Assembly: GCF_019930585.1 (NCBI RefSeq)
Contig: NZ_CP082839.1
Location: forward strand, 1,240,001-1,304,000
Direction of reading: 5' to 3'
DNA: 64,000 nucleotides
Source: Sphingomonas nostoxanthinifaciens
Lineage (GTDB): Bacteria > Pseudomonadota > Alphaproteobacteria > Sphingomonadales > Sphingomonadaceae
Below, piece after piece: positions 9,516 to 17,640 of this stretch. The notes under the pieces are model-generated. The model ran no database searches. It was given only the letters and a program-made list of their open reading frames with translations, and was not told the origin of the DNA. Position numbers and translations under genes: made by a program. The first letter of the stretch is position 1; every line of letters begins with the position of its first letter.

Positions 9516-9742
9516 CGAGACACCCGCTGCAGACGGATATCGCCTGCAAATATCGGACCGAAGCGGTTCCACCAATGCCGCACCATCTCGTAGCAGATGT
9601 CGATCCCGCGCTCGAATAGCAGGTCCTCGACGTTCCGCAGCGACAGCGGGAACCGCACATACATCATCACCACGAGGCGGATCACCTCGGGTGACGAATT
9701 GAAGTAGCGGAACGGGCTCTGTGGCTTGCAAGGACGAGGCAT
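9428..9742 (-). pseudogene. IS6-family transposase N-terminus fused to phage tail-end
   Basis: The 104-residue frame starts with an IS6-type transposase N-terminus (SPFRYFNSSPEVIRLVVMMY, then LRNVEDLLFERGIDICYEMV, the helix-turn-helix region) that matches 23366-23600. After RLQRVSRM (about 9510) it switches, still in frame, to MRARQEAEEALEKGAIAGEK, the C-terminal end of the phage coiled-coil gene in direct repeat copy B. The DDE catalytic domain is absent. The chimera results from a deletion or recombination and has no expected transposase activity. Confidence 0.75.
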
Positions 9743-9764
9743 CTAGCCCTCCTTACCGAGCGGT

Positions 9765-9783
9765 GCATTTGGTCTGACAGCAT
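9765..9783. repeat. IS6-type terminal repeat
   Basis: TGCATTTGGTCTGACAGCA, in the orientation expected for the outer end of the truncated IS6 copy at 9428-9742. The same end occurs at 13806, 23314 and 32701. Confidence 0.65.
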
Positions 9784-9865
9784 CCTGCCGATAGCTGCCG
9801 CCAAAGGCAACGCCGCCGTTCAGCGGCATCATGGCGGGCGCCAACACCCTTTCGATTGTACGCGC

Positions 9866-10978
9866 CTAGCCCGTCAACCCGGCGGTAAGCGACGCTGCCA
9901 TGGCCTTCAAATCGGCGGCCTCTGCGTCGCCTGGTGTCCAACGTCCGGCGGTGAAGGCTACAAGCCGAATGACGAAATCTAGCTTAAAGGCGATCGTTGG
10001 TGTCAGCGAAAAAGGATAGAGATCCGGGAGGCCCATACTACGATTGATCGCATTCAGCGACGAGGCAAACGGTATCCAGCATCCGATCAGCGTTGCCGCA
10101 TCGGCAACATGCGGATCGAAGCTGATTTGGGTCACACCCTCACTGGGCCGCTCGACCGTGACGTGAAGGTCGCGGGCCGTCGCCAGCACGTCGACGATGT
10201 GCAGATAATGGGCGAAGGTCTCAGCGAAATCCTCCCACGGATGCGCAGCAGCATAAGCCGATATATAACGGTCGGACCAGCTCTCCGGCGGCCTTCGGTA
10301 ATGCGCAGCAAGGGCGGTGGCATAGTCCGTGCGCTCGTCGCCGAACACCGAGCGAAACCGCGGCAGATCCGGCGACGCTTCCACCAACCGGTGCCAATAA
10401 TAATGTGCTACCTCGTGCCGAAAATGACCGAGCAACGTCCGATACGGCTCTCCCATCGCGGCGCGGATACGCTCCCGCGCGGCGTCGTCAGCTTCAATGA
10501 GATTGAGCGTGATCACGCCGCCCGCGTGTCCGGTCAGCACTTCTGGGCTGAAACCGCCTTCAGCGGATGGATCGTATAAGAGGTCGAAGACAAGCCCGCC
10601 GGGCGATGGCCCCGCGTCGAGCGGCAGTCCGAGCCTGCTCAATTGATATATAAGCCGACGCTTGGCCTCCTCGACCCGCTTCCATCGTTCAAGCACGCCG
10701 GGCACAGAAAGCGGCGGAATGGTTCGATTGTGTCGGCACGAACGGCAGAGCGAGTTGCCGCCGCCAGCAGCCAACCAGTTGCACACGCCCAGCCGCTTAT
10801 TGCCGCAAGGCAAGCCCGCGAAGCGCTTTCCGCTTAGACTGAGCCACCCCGCTGCCGATCGGAAATGCAGGAACGCGCCACCGTCTGGATCGAAGGCGAC
10901 CGGATGACTGCAAGTCGCACACGCCGTCGCTTCGAAAGGAAGCAGCGAATGACAATTCGGGCAGGCGAGCGCGGGCAT
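9866..10978 (-). CDS. Zinc-ribbon putative metallopeptidase (Peptidase_Mx type)
   Basis: A 370-residue cytosolic protein. Residues 1-30 form a zinc ribbon (CPNCHSLLPFEATACATC) and a second CRSC cluster lies near residue 85. The catalytic core is HEVAHYYWH, an HExxH zinc-protease motif, within a conserved GHFRHEVAHYYW block. Start chosen at ATG 10978 because GGGAG stands seven bases upstream; the frame is open slightly further. It matches the putative zinc-binding metallopeptidase family with an N-terminal zinc ribbon (DUF4587/PF15887 type). Substrate unknown. The PAP2 gene on the other strand is divergent. Confidence 0.8.
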   Translation of the reverse strand: MPALACPNCHSLLPFEATACATCSHPVAFDPDGGAFLHFRSAAGWLSLSGKRFAGLPCGNKRLGVCNWLAAGGGNSLCRSCRHNRTIPPLSVPGVLERWKRVEEAKRRLIYQLSRLGLPLDAGPSPGGLVFDLLYDPSAEGGFSPEVLTGHAGGVITLNLIEADDAARERIRAAMGEPYRTLLGHFRHEVAHYYWHRLVEASPDLPRFRSVFGDERTDYATALAAHYRRPPESWSDRYISAYAAAHPWEDFAETFAHYLHIVDVLATARDLHVTVERPSEGVTQISFDPHVADAATLIGCWIPFASSLNAINRSMGLPDLYPFSLTPTIAFKLDFVIRLVAFTAGRWTPGDAEAADLKAMAASLTAGLTG

Positions 10979-11127
10979 GATCGAACTCCCGGCAGGAGAG
11001 GACACGGGTCAAAGCTACCAACGCAATCGCTGCGGGCCCGTGCCTGCTTGACCGTGCGCCGTATCAAAACAATGGACGTCGCAATTAAGCCGGGCCCAAC
11101 AAGCGTGGTGAGGGGGTGCGCCTTTTA

Positions 11128-11706
11128 ATGCCAAAGACCACTCGCCCCTCGGCCAAAGCCAAAAAAAGGCATTCGGTCGAAAAGGCCGATCTCAGGCTCG
11201 CACGCAGCGCGGCGGGCTGGCGGGATCACCCCGTAGTTCGAGCGTTGGGGAGGGTCAGCGAGCTTGCCGACCAGCCTCAGCTTTACACCTTAAGTGCTGC
11301 AACCGCCGTTCTCGGCATCGTCGGAGGCGATGCGAAACTAATGCGTGCCGGTATAAGGATGCTGGCGGCTGAGTGGCTCGCGACAAAGGCAAAGAGCTTT
11401 CTAAAACATCACATCGATCGGACACGTCCGCATGTGCCGGTGGATGGTGGCCCCTATCGGTTTGAGCAGGGCAAGAGCCACGATACGGAGCTCAACTCCT
11501 TCCCGTCCGGCCACACCGCTGGCGCAGTTGCGGTCGCGCGTGCGTATACAAGTGAATATCCAGAACATCTTACGATTGCGACGACGCTCGCGATCGGCAT
11601 CGGACTGATTCAGCTTCCTCGCGGTAAACATTATCTAACCGATATCGGCGTCGGCGCTGCGATCGGCCTAGGGGCGGGAGCAATCGTAGCAAAACGCGTG
11701 AGTTAA
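11128..11706 (+). CDS. PAP2-family phosphatase (membrane)
   Basis: A 192-residue protein with the three phosphatase motifs: KHHIDRTRP, PSGHTAGA and RGKHYLTDIGVG, containing the conserved Arg, two His and Asp. Hydrophobic segments around residues 60-75, 130-160 and the C-terminus fit a membrane phosphatase for lipid phosphates or undecaprenyl-PP-like substrates. The start is ATG 11128; a GTG at 11116 is an alternative. Paralogous to 54566-55192, sharing PVVRALG..SELADQPQL. Confidence 0.88.
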   Translation: MPKTTRPSAKAKKRHSVEKADLRLARSAAGWRDHPVVRALGRVSELADQPQLYTLSAATAVLGIVGGDAKLMRAGIRMLAAEWLATKAKSFLKHHIDRTRPHVPVDGGPYRFEQGKSHDTELNSFPSGHTAGAVAVARAYTSEYPEHLTIATTLAIGIGLIQLPRGKHYLTDIGVGAAIGLGAGAIVAKRVS

Positions 11707-11906
11707 ACCGCTGCCCGCAAGTCCATGGGAACCATCATTCGAACGGCCTTTTTGGCCAATCGCACTTCGCACGCCCTCTCTGCAACGACCTCGCTGTCGA
11801 TAGGAGTCGAGAGCGCAGGCTTGTTCGAAATCGAAAACGAAATGCCAAGAAACTCCTGGACCGTTGCGCGCTGCGGACCGCGAGCATGTTCCGGCCCCAG
11901 CTCCAC
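11703..11906 (-). CDS. Hypothetical protein, about 67 aa
   Basis: Minus-strand frame from a GTG at 11906, ending in a TAA that overlaps the PAP2 stop. It contains ATVQEFLGISFSISN and ERACEVRLAKKAVRMMVPMD, which look like genuine coding sequence. It may once have been joined to the 55-residue ORF just upstream (11939-12106), since they are in neighbouring frames separated by a C/G run. Family not recognised. Confidence 0.35.
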   Translation of the reverse strand: MELGPEHARGPQRATVQEFLGISFSISNKPALSTPIDSEVVAERACEVRLAKKAVRMMVPMDLRAAV

Positions 11907-11938
11907 AGCAACTGCGCGCGTCGCCCCCCGGGGACAAC

Positions 11939-12106
11939 CTAGACTACGATTTCCCCTGATGCCGGGTGCGCCTCGATGATCTGGGAACCTCCTTGCAAGG
12001 CACCGTTGGCGATACGAACCTCGAGCCCTAGAACGGTCTCCTCACGTCGACCTTGCTCGAGCGTCAGTTCGAAGCGCTTGAAGCGCGTTATTGCTGGGCT
12101 GGTCAT
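11939..12106 (-). CDS. Small hypothetical protein, 55 aa
   Basis: From ATG 12106, with GAGAGGG about five bases upstream, the frame gives MTSPAITRFKRFELTLEQGR and VLGLEVRIANGALQGGSQII and stops at TAG. The alternating pattern suggests a compact beta-rich protein. No family recognised. It lies convergent to the PAP2 gene and reads toward it. Confidence 0.5.
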   Translation of the reverse strand: MTSPAITRFKRFELTLEQGRREETVLGLEVRIANGALQGGSQIIEAHPASGEIVV

Positions 12107-12339
12107 ACGGCCCTCTCGATCGCCGGCTCCCCGTGGACGGCGACGAACAGCGCTAAAAGATAGACCGACAGCTTTACAAGTAGTTAGTTATATCTCGTCG
12201 TGACCTATCAAGAGCAGCGGAGGAGCGGAGGGACCCCGCTGCCGCTGGGATTAGGTCGCAGATGAAGGCAGGCTCGCTGGACCGCGAGCGAGGTGTGGGC
12301 CATATTCAGCGTCGACGTCGCGCTGTCGAAAGTGAGACT

Positions 12340-12620
12340 ATGACCGAACCGAGCATGATCGAGCGTGTCGCCCAAATTTTATGTGTGGCAGACGGCAAGC
12401 ACCCGGATGTCGGTGCCCGCATCGATTTAGGAACAGTTCACTTCAACGTGCCCGAGGGGTTTCCCCAGTGATCGCCTACAAAGATAAGGATCGCATGGTG
12501 ATCACGGAAATGCGCGAACCTGCCGGCGAAATGATCCGCTCGTATGATGACATTCCAGCTGCGCAACAAGACATTTGGCGCCGATCCATCGATGCTGCGC
12601 TCGACGAGAAAGATAAATGA
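12340..12620 (+). pseudogene. Small TMIERVA-family protein, copy 1 (frameshifted)
   Basis: ATG 12340 opens MTEPSMIERVAQILC; after GVHFNVPEGF the frame closes at 12471, but adding one C to the CCCC run at about 12466 continues as VIAYKDKDRMVITEMREPAG and ends SIDAALDEKDK at 12620. The joined product (93 aa) matches the intact third copy at 12879 in its MIERVA head and its IDAALxE tail. Its stop overlaps the ATG of copy 2 (ATGA), so the copies form a translationally coupled tandem array. Confidence 0.6.
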
Positions 12621-12879
12621 TTGAACTAACAATGATCGAGCGGGTAGTATTATTTTATGCAAGGTGGCCGGCAATTATTCAGGAGGGCATGAAATCACTC
12701 CAGGTCGCGATTTAGACTGGCGCTCCTTTGCCCTTTAGGCGCGCTCGGTCCCCATTTTCATACGGCATCCCACCGACCTGATGGGGAATGGCTTGCCGAA
12801 TGGGCACAAGCCGGGCAGTCATTCAGCGACGCAGATCTGGAGTGCCATGATTGACGTTGCGCTGGCAGAAGGCGCGTGA
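12617..12879 (+). pseudogene. Small TMIERVA-family protein, copy 2 (decayed)
   Basis: ATG 12617 overlaps the stop of copy 1. MIELTMIERV is followed by a frame change to LCKVAGNYSGGHEITPG, and the family tail reappears as IWSAMIDVALAEGA ending at 12879. At least two indels and a stop at 12711 or nearby disrupt it. Its terminal TGA overlaps the ATG of copy 3. Confidence 0.55.
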
Positions 12880-13145
12880 TGACCGAGCAGACCATGATCG
12901 AGCGGGTGGCGCGCGCGCTCTGCCGGCACGACGGGCATGGCGAGAACATCAGGATGGACGGCAGGCCTATGTGGGTTAGCTATGTGCCGGAGGCGCGGGC
13001 AGAGGTCGCGGCTATGTGCGAGCCGACGAAAGGAATGAGGCTTGCCGCCGCCGAGAAGCTGGACCGAAATCCCAGCCCTATTCGGCCGAGCGGCCCCCTG
13101 TACTGGGCTGTTATGATCGACGCCGCGCTGGCGGAGGAGCGATAG
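12879..13145 (+). CDS. Small TMIERVA-family protein, copy 3 (intact)
   Basis: An 88-residue protein starting at the ATG that overlaps copy 2's stop (TGATG). It opens MTEQTMIERVARALCRHDGH and ends MIDAALAEER. Small proteins of this kind, with a MIERVARALC head and a IDAAL tail, are in my experience found in sphingomonad phage and accessory DNA; the function is unknown. It is the only undamaged member of the three-gene tandem array. Confidence 0.65.
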   Translation: MTEQTMIERVARALCRHDGHGENIRMDGRPMWVSYVPEARAEVAAMCEPTKGMRLAAAEKLDRNPSPIRPSGPLYWAVMIDAALAEER

Positions 13146-13164
13146 CGCCCCTCCGCTGCTCGGA

Positions 13165-13395
13165 TCATGTTGTCGGCGTGAAATCGAGATAGTACGACTT
13201 GCCGACTTCGAACTGCAGTGCGGCATCGGGATTGTCGATGAGCATCTCGAGAGATCTCCATGGAGAGGCCTTGGTGAAGCGGCCGTCTTCGGACTGGACC
13301 TCTTCCGAGTAGACGGTATGGAACTTCACCACTCGGCCTTCGCCGACCTCCTACTTGAGGACGGCAAAGCAGTTGAATTTCGCGCGAACGGTCAT
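13165..13395 (-). pseudogene. Small phage-type protein with an internal amber stop
   Basis: Minus strand from ATG 13395: MTVRAKFNCFAVLK, then TAG, then EVGEGRVVKFHTVYSEEVQS and a coherent tail FEVGKSYYLDFTPTT to the TGA at 13165. The reading frame is otherwise unbroken over 76 codons, so the TAG is a point nonsense change or a readthrough site. It lies directly downstream of the MSKLF-type gene at 13428-13799, as a phage gene order would predict. Confidence 0.55.
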
Positions 13396-13427
13396 TGCGG
13401 TGCTCCTATCGATAATGTGGCGGATGC

Positions 13428-13799
13428 TCATGCGGCGACGGCCGCCGACGCGGCGGCCGTCTTCAGCGCCGTGGCCGCATCGTTGTAGAGCGACTGAACC
13501 AGCTCGCGCGCGACGTCGCCGGCATCGGCCGCGAGTGAAGCCAGCCCGCCACCTGTGACATAGGGCAGGACGAGCGGCGCGGTGTTCGCCACCACCTGCT
13601 CGAACTTCTCGGCGCCAATGAGGGTCGAGTCCTCCAGCGCCTTGATGTCGGCGGTGACGGTGGCGCCGATCGAGGTCGTCTTGAGGGTTGCGACCACCTT
13701 CTGCGTCTCGGACAGCGCGAACTGCTCGACCGCGTGACCGGCGGCGTGGAGCGCGGTCAACTGCGCGGAGCTGAGGAAGCCGACGAAAAGCTTGGACAT
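13428..13799 (-). CDS. Ala-rich phage-type protein (MSKLF family)
   Basis: A 123-residue protein, MSKLFVGFLSSAQLTALHAA at the start and Ala-rich at the end. A truncated homologue lies at 31022-31147 immediately after a phage lysin and a holin-like gene, which marks both as prophage genes. In the other copy the ATG has a GGAG site; here an IS6-type terminal repeat begins only six bases before the ATG and has replaced that site, so translation is doubtful. Function unknown. Confidence 0.6.
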   Translation of the reverse strand: MSKLFVGFLSSAQLTALHAAGHAVEQFALSETQKVVATLKTTSIGATVTADIKALEDSTLIGAEKFEQVVANTAPLVLPYVTGGGLASLAADAGDVARELVQSLYNDAATALKTAAASAAVAA

Positions 13800-13805
13800 G
13801 GGCGA

Positions 13806-13824
13806 TGCATTTGGTCTGACAGCA
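13806..13824. repeat. Solo IS6-type terminal repeat
   Basis: TGCATTTGGTCTGACAGCA, identical to the end at 9765-9783 and in the same orientation, but with no transposase beside it. It abuts the start codon of the gene at 13799 and marks an old IS6 deletion junction. Confidence 0.65.
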
Positions 13825-13914
13825 CCCTCCCGCGCGAGCGTCTACTCAGAGTTGTGGTGTCATAGGTCTCGGCGCTATCCGCGGTAGCGCTGAATGTGTG
13901 CCTGGAGCGTGAGA

Positions 13915-15414
13915 ATGGTGAATCCGACAGACGGCGCGCGATCGAAGGAGCAACCCGATCGCGCTCAGCTTCACCGCATTGTCGAGGGTCTGAGTGATGG
14001 CGTTGTTCTGATCGAACCGGACGGGCGCATCGTATGGGCAAATTCTGCGGCGCTCGCCATGCACGGTTGCGGCGACGCTTCGGATCTTGGCGACACGGTC
14101 GGGGCCTATCAGGACCGCTTCGACCTGCGACTCAGAGACGGGCAACCACTGCCCAAAACGGCCTATCCAATGGCACGGCTGTGCCGCGGCGAGGCGTTCG
14201 AGGACGTTGTCCTAACCGTACGCAAAGCCGATCGGGAACAGCGCGACTGGGTCCACCGCGAACGCGGTTTCGTGCTGGATCGCGACGGCGCCCCCGATTG
14301 CCTGGTGCTCATCATCTGCGACGCGACTGAGGCATTCGAGGCCGAGGAGCGCTTCGAAAGCATGTTTAATGCAAACCCCGCGCCGGCGCTTATCCTACGA
14401 CTGCTAGACTTGCGCTATGTGCGGGTCAACGAAGGCTTCCTCGAGCTGTCTGGTTGGGAACGCGACCAGATCGTCGGACGCTCGATCTACGACCTCGATA
14501 TCCTTGCGCAGGCCGCCAAGCGGGACAAAGCGAAGGCGCGCTTGGCGGAAGGCGATCCGATCCCGCAGACAGAGGCAGAGCTTCCGATACCGAATGGCGA
14601 TAGAAAGCTCGTGCTGCTCGCCGGGCATCCGGCGGAGATGGCAAACAACGAGCCCTGCATGATCTTTACCTTCGCCGATCTCGAACCGCGCCGACGCGCC
14701 GAGATGGCGCTACGCCAGAGCGAAGAGCGCTTCGCCACCGCCTTTCGCTTCGCACCGGTACCGATGCTGCTGACGACGCTCGACGGACATCGCATCCTTA
14801 ACGTTAACCACGCCTTCCTCTCGCTCACGGACTGGGGGCATGACAGTGTCGTGGGCCGCAAACCGGCCGAGATCGAACTGTTCGAGAGTTCAGCGACTCG
14901 GCGCGAGATCGAGAAGAAGGTGTCGGAGAGCGGTTCGTTCCGCGGCTACGAGCTGCAGGTGAAGACGCGCACCGGCACGCTCGTTACCTGCCTCGCCTCG
15001 GCCGAGACGGTATCGATCAACGGCCAGTTCTGCATCCTCGCCGCCTTCCAGGACATTAGCGACCGCAAGCGCACCGAGCTTGACCTGATCGCGGCGATAG
15101 AAGGCGCGATGCAGGACTCCAGCTGGCTCAGCCAGAAGATCATGGACCGGATGGCCGCCCTGCGCGGGGGAGCGCCCAAGCCAGGCGCCTCCGACCCGCC
15201 CGTCGACTTGACCCCGCGCGAACGCGAGGTGCTGGCCCTGATCACGAGAGGCAAGACTGACGACGCGATCGCCGACACGCTGTCCCTTAAGCGCAATACG
15301 GTACGCAACCATGTCGCGAGGCTTTACGCCAAGATCGGGGTCCACAGCCGGGCCGAAGCGGTGATCTGGGCGCGCGATCGCGGACATCAACTTGGGCTGG
15401 ATTCCGCGCAATAA
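13915..15414 (+). CDS. PAS-PAS-PAS LuxR-type transcription regulator
   Basis: A 499-residue protein. Three PAS domains are visible (about residues 15-125, GVVLIEPDGRIVWANSAAL; 140-255, RYVRVNEGFLELSGWERDQI; 270-390, RILNVNHAFLSLTDWG), each ending in an RRR/RKR linker. A C-terminal LuxR/GerE helix-turn-helix follows (LTPREREVLALITRGKTDD and KRNTVRNHVARLYAKIG). No kinase or receiver domain is present, so it is a one-component sensor-regulator. The start at 13915 is chosen for the GGAG seven bases upstream. It precedes a run of stress-protein genes in the same direction and may control them (inference). Confidence 0.85.
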   Translation: MVNPTDGARSKEQPDRAQLHRIVEGLSDGVVLIEPDGRIVWANSAALAMHGCGDASDLGDTVGAYQDRFDLRLRDGQPLPKTAYPMARLCRGEAFEDVVLTVRKADREQRDWVHRERGFVLDRDGAPDCLVLIICDATEAFEAEERFESMFNANPAPALILRLLDLRYVRVNEGFLELSGWERDQIVGRSIYDLDILAQAAKRDKAKARLAEGDPIPQTEAELPIPNGDRKLVLLAGHPAEMANNEPCMIFTFADLEPRRRAEMALRQSEERFATAFRFAPVPMLLTTLDGHRILNVNHAFLSLTDWGHDSVVGRKPAEIELFESSATRREIEKKVSESGSFRGYELQVKTRTGTLVTCLASAETVSINGQFCILAAFQDISDRKRTELDLIAAIEGAMQDSSWLSQKIMDRMAALRGGAPKPGASDPPVDLTPREREVLALITRGKTDDAIADTLSLKRNTVRNHVARLYAKIGVHSRAEAVIWARDRGHQLGLDSAQ

Positions 15415-15531
15415 TCGCTCCGGTTGGTGTCGATGCACCTATCGAACGGGTGCCTGCGCATCTTTAGGACGGCGGCTTGCAGCCCTAATTCTCCATCATC
15501 CGGGGTTCGCCCGGTCCGAAAGGAGAACTCA

Positions 15532-15789
15532 ATGTCCATTCTCGCGTGGATCATCCTGGGTCTTGTCGCCGGCTTTATTGGCAGCAAGATCGTCAATAAG
15601 TCTGGTGAGGGCGTGCTGCTCGACATTGTGCTCGGCGTCGTCGGCGCCGTCGTTGGCGGCTTCCTGTTCAACCAGTTCGGCGCCGCAGGCGTCACCGGCC
15701 TGAACATCTACAGCCTCGTCGTCGCGGTCATCGGCGCGATCGTCGTGCTTGTGCTCTACCATTTGGTGGTCCGCGGAACGGCCCGCTGA
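15532..15789 (+). CDS. GlsB/YeaQ/YmgE-family stress membrane protein
   Basis: An 85-residue inner-membrane protein with three hydrophobic segments separated by short Gly-rich turns: AWIILGLVAGFIGSKIV, LDIVLGVVGAVVGGFLF and YSLVVAVIGAIVVLVLY. This matches the transglycosylase-associated/GlsB family in length and pattern. AGGAGA lies six bases before the ATG at 15532, which fixes the start over an upstream in-frame Met. First of four consecutive stress-type genes. Confidence 0.88.
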   Translation: MSILAWIILGLVAGFIGSKIVNKSGEGVLLDIVLGVVGAVVGGFLFNQFGAAGVTGLNIYSLVVAVIGAIVVLVLYHLVVRGTAR

Positions 15790-15852
15790 ACCTCGGCAGT
15801 CGAAAATAACAGGATCCGGGCGAGTGTTGTCCGGGCATTGGAGAGACCTACC

Positions 15853-16470
15853 ATGACACAGACCATTACAGGCTTGTTCGACCACTACGACGACGCCCGC
15901 CGCGCGGTGCAGGATCTGGAAGCGGCGGGGGTCGCCCACCGCGACATCAGCCTTGTCGGCCATGACAAGCAAGAGCAGGTCGGGACCCGCCGCGTCGGCG
16001 ACGTCGCCGATCCTGCTGCGGAAGATGCCGGTAAGGGTGCCGAAATCGGCGCAACCGTCGGCGGCGTCGGCGGGCTGCTCGCCGGGCTAGGCCTGCTTGC
16101 AATCCCAGGCATCGGCCCGGTCGTCGCAGCCGGATGGCTTGCGGCGACCGCCGCGGGTGCCGTGGGCGGTGGCTTAGTCGGTGCGGCGACCGGTGGTCTG
16201 GTCGGTGCGCTGACGCATGCCGGCGTTCCGGAGACTGATGCGCACGTCTACGCCGAAGGCGTCCGGCGCGGCGGCACGCTCGTCACCGCCAAGGTCGATG
16301 AGCTACTAACACCGACCGCGCGCAACATCCTCGGTGACGGTCGCACGGTCAACGTCGCCGAGCGCCGTAACGCTTACGAGACGCAGGGCTGGAGCAACTT
16401 CGACGAAGCGGCTCCAGTCTACACGGACAGCGACATCGCCGCCGAGCGCGCTCGCTACGACCGCGTCTGA
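15853..16470 (+). CDS. YflT-type general stress protein with Gly-rich centre
   Basis: A 205-residue protein. The N-terminal 50 residues (TITGLFDHYDDARRAVQDLE, then GVAHRDISLVGHD) form the heat-induced YflT/general stress protein 17M-like domain. The centre is a Gly/Ala-rich hydrophobic segment (GGVGGLLAGLGLLAIPGIGP) capable of membrane insertion. The C-terminus contains ERRNAYETQGWSNFD. GGAGAG precedes the ATG at 15853. Lies 63 bases after the GlsB-like gene. Confidence 0.8.
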   Translation: MTQTITGLFDHYDDARRAVQDLEAAGVAHRDISLVGHDKQEQVGTRRVGDVADPAAEDAGKGAEIGATVGGVGGLLAGLGLLAIPGIGPVVAAGWLAATAAGAVGGGLVGAATGGLVGALTHAGVPETDAHVYAEGVRRGGTLVTAKVDELLTPTARNILGDGRTVNVAERRNAYETQGWSNFDEAAPVYTDSDIAAERARYDRV

Positions 16471-16492
16471 ACGGACGTTAGAGGAACTGAAC

Positions 16493-16801
16493 ATGCGCAT
16501 CCTAGCAAAAATGCTGCTTGGGACGGCCATTCTGGCAGCCCCGGCGCTCGCCCAGACGGCACCGGCCAAGAACAATTCCGCGATTAAGACCGCCCATACT
16601 GTCGATGACGGCTCCTCTCGCCGCGGCGCCAACTCGTTTACCCAAAAGCAGGCACGCGAGCACATCGCTAAGTCCGGCTTCACCGATGTTTCGGTACTGG
16701 CCAAGGATCAGCATGGGGTGTGGCGCGGCACCGCGAAAAAGGACGGCCACACGTTCCAGGTCGGGCTCGACTTCAAGGGCAACGTGTCGACCGGCAAGTA
16801 G
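16493..16801 (+). CDS. Small secreted PepSY-like protein
   Basis: A 102-residue protein with a signal peptide (MRILAKMLLGTAILAAPALA, cleavage after ALA) and a mature part built like a single PepSY repeat: FTQKQAREHIAKSGFTDVSV, then GVWRGTAKKDGHTFQVGLD. Probably periplasmic. It sits 22 bases after the YflT-type gene, so likely in the same transcript. Confidence 0.7.
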   Translation: MRILAKMLLGTAILAAPALAQTAPAKNNSAIKTAHTVDDGSSRRGANSFTQKQAREHIAKSGFTDVSVLAKDQHGVWRGTAKKDGHTFQVGLDFKGNVSTGK

Positions 16802-16916
16802 CAAGGCGGCAGTGGGGCACGCGGCTGTGTTTGCCGCGCGCCCCCGCTTGCAACAACTTTTCCACCACACAGCGTTGGTGAGACGGACTCTTGTACTCGG
16901 GTAGAGTAGCGAGGAA

Positions 16917-17294
16917 ATGGCCGTGGCGAAGACGCTCTACAATTTCGGGTGCAGGGTGTCCGCATGGGGCGCCGATCTCGCGGGGCATCCCTTTTCAATC
17001 CTTACCGTCGCCGTCGTCTGTGCGGCATGGTTCATCATCGGTGGCACCTCCGCCGAAAACACGCTGACGCTCGCTCTGTCAGTCTTGGCGATCACCCTTA
17101 CGCAGATGGTCCTCAACCAGCAGCGGCTGAGCGAACGCGCACTGCACATGAAGATCGACGAACTTGTATTCGCCATGAACGGCGCGCGCGACGAAATCGC
17201 CGGAATTGAGCGCAAGACGGAGGAGGAGCTCGAGGCGCTGCGCCGTACAGGCGACATCGCCGAAGATGTACTTCAGTCCCGCCACACGGCGTAG
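16917..17294 (+). CDS. Low-affinity iron permease family protein
   Basis: A 125-residue protein with two membrane segments (FSILTVAVVCAAWFIIGG and LTLALSVLAITLTQMVL) and a C-terminal amphipathic tail (HMKIDELVFAMNGARDEIAG). The layout matches PF04120-type small membrane proteins, annotated as low-affinity iron permease on weak grounds. GAGGA precedes the ATG. Last of the stress-protein run. Confidence 0.78.
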   Translation: MAVAKTLYNFGCRVSAWGADLAGHPFSILTVAVVCAAWFIIGGTSAENTLTLALSVLAITLTQMVLNQQRLSERALHMKIDELVFAMNGARDEIAGIERKTEEELEALRRTGDIAEDVLQSRHTA

Positions 17295-17363
17295 GCAGCT
17301 GCGTTCAGACCGCGCTTATCCTCCGCATAAAACCCAAAAGCTGCCATTTGCAGGCACTTGGTT

Positions 17364-17553
17364 ATGCTTAAACGACATCCGCAGGCGGCGGGCGCGGCTT
17401 GCGATCTGGTCGACAGGCATGACAACCGCGCCAAGGCGCTGGTTGAGGCGAAGCTCGCTGACCGTCTTCAAAAAAGGCGAAATTGACCAAGCCCTTGAGC
17501 TCGACCAAGTGCGTCGGAAGATCGAGAAAGTCTTCGAGCGCGAAGGCGACTAG
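17364..17553 (+). pseudogene. Small hypothetical protein with a frameshift in an A-run
   Basis: ATG 17364 gives MLKRHPQAAGAACDLVDRHD and KALVEAKLADRLQK; at the AAAAAA run near 17473 a one-base change leads to KGEIDQALELDQVRRKIEKV ending at TAG 17553. The joined protein of about 62 residues is helical and charged. The indel in a homopolymer makes either decay or a sequence error possible. Confidence 0.5.
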
Positions 17554-17640
17554 GCTCGGACTAGGTTGTGAACCCATAAAGCCGCCCTCGCTGACGCGGG
17601 GCTGGTTGCGACGGGCGGTAGGGTGCTGCAGTTTGGTGTG

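Noticed and set aside
15415..15531. EcfG-type general stress promoter (GGAAC-N16/17-CGTT) upstream of the stress-protein run
   Set aside because: I looked for the motif before the GlsB-like, PRC-barrel, BLUF and glycine-zipper genes and did not find a convincing match; regulation by the general stress sigma factor stays unproven.
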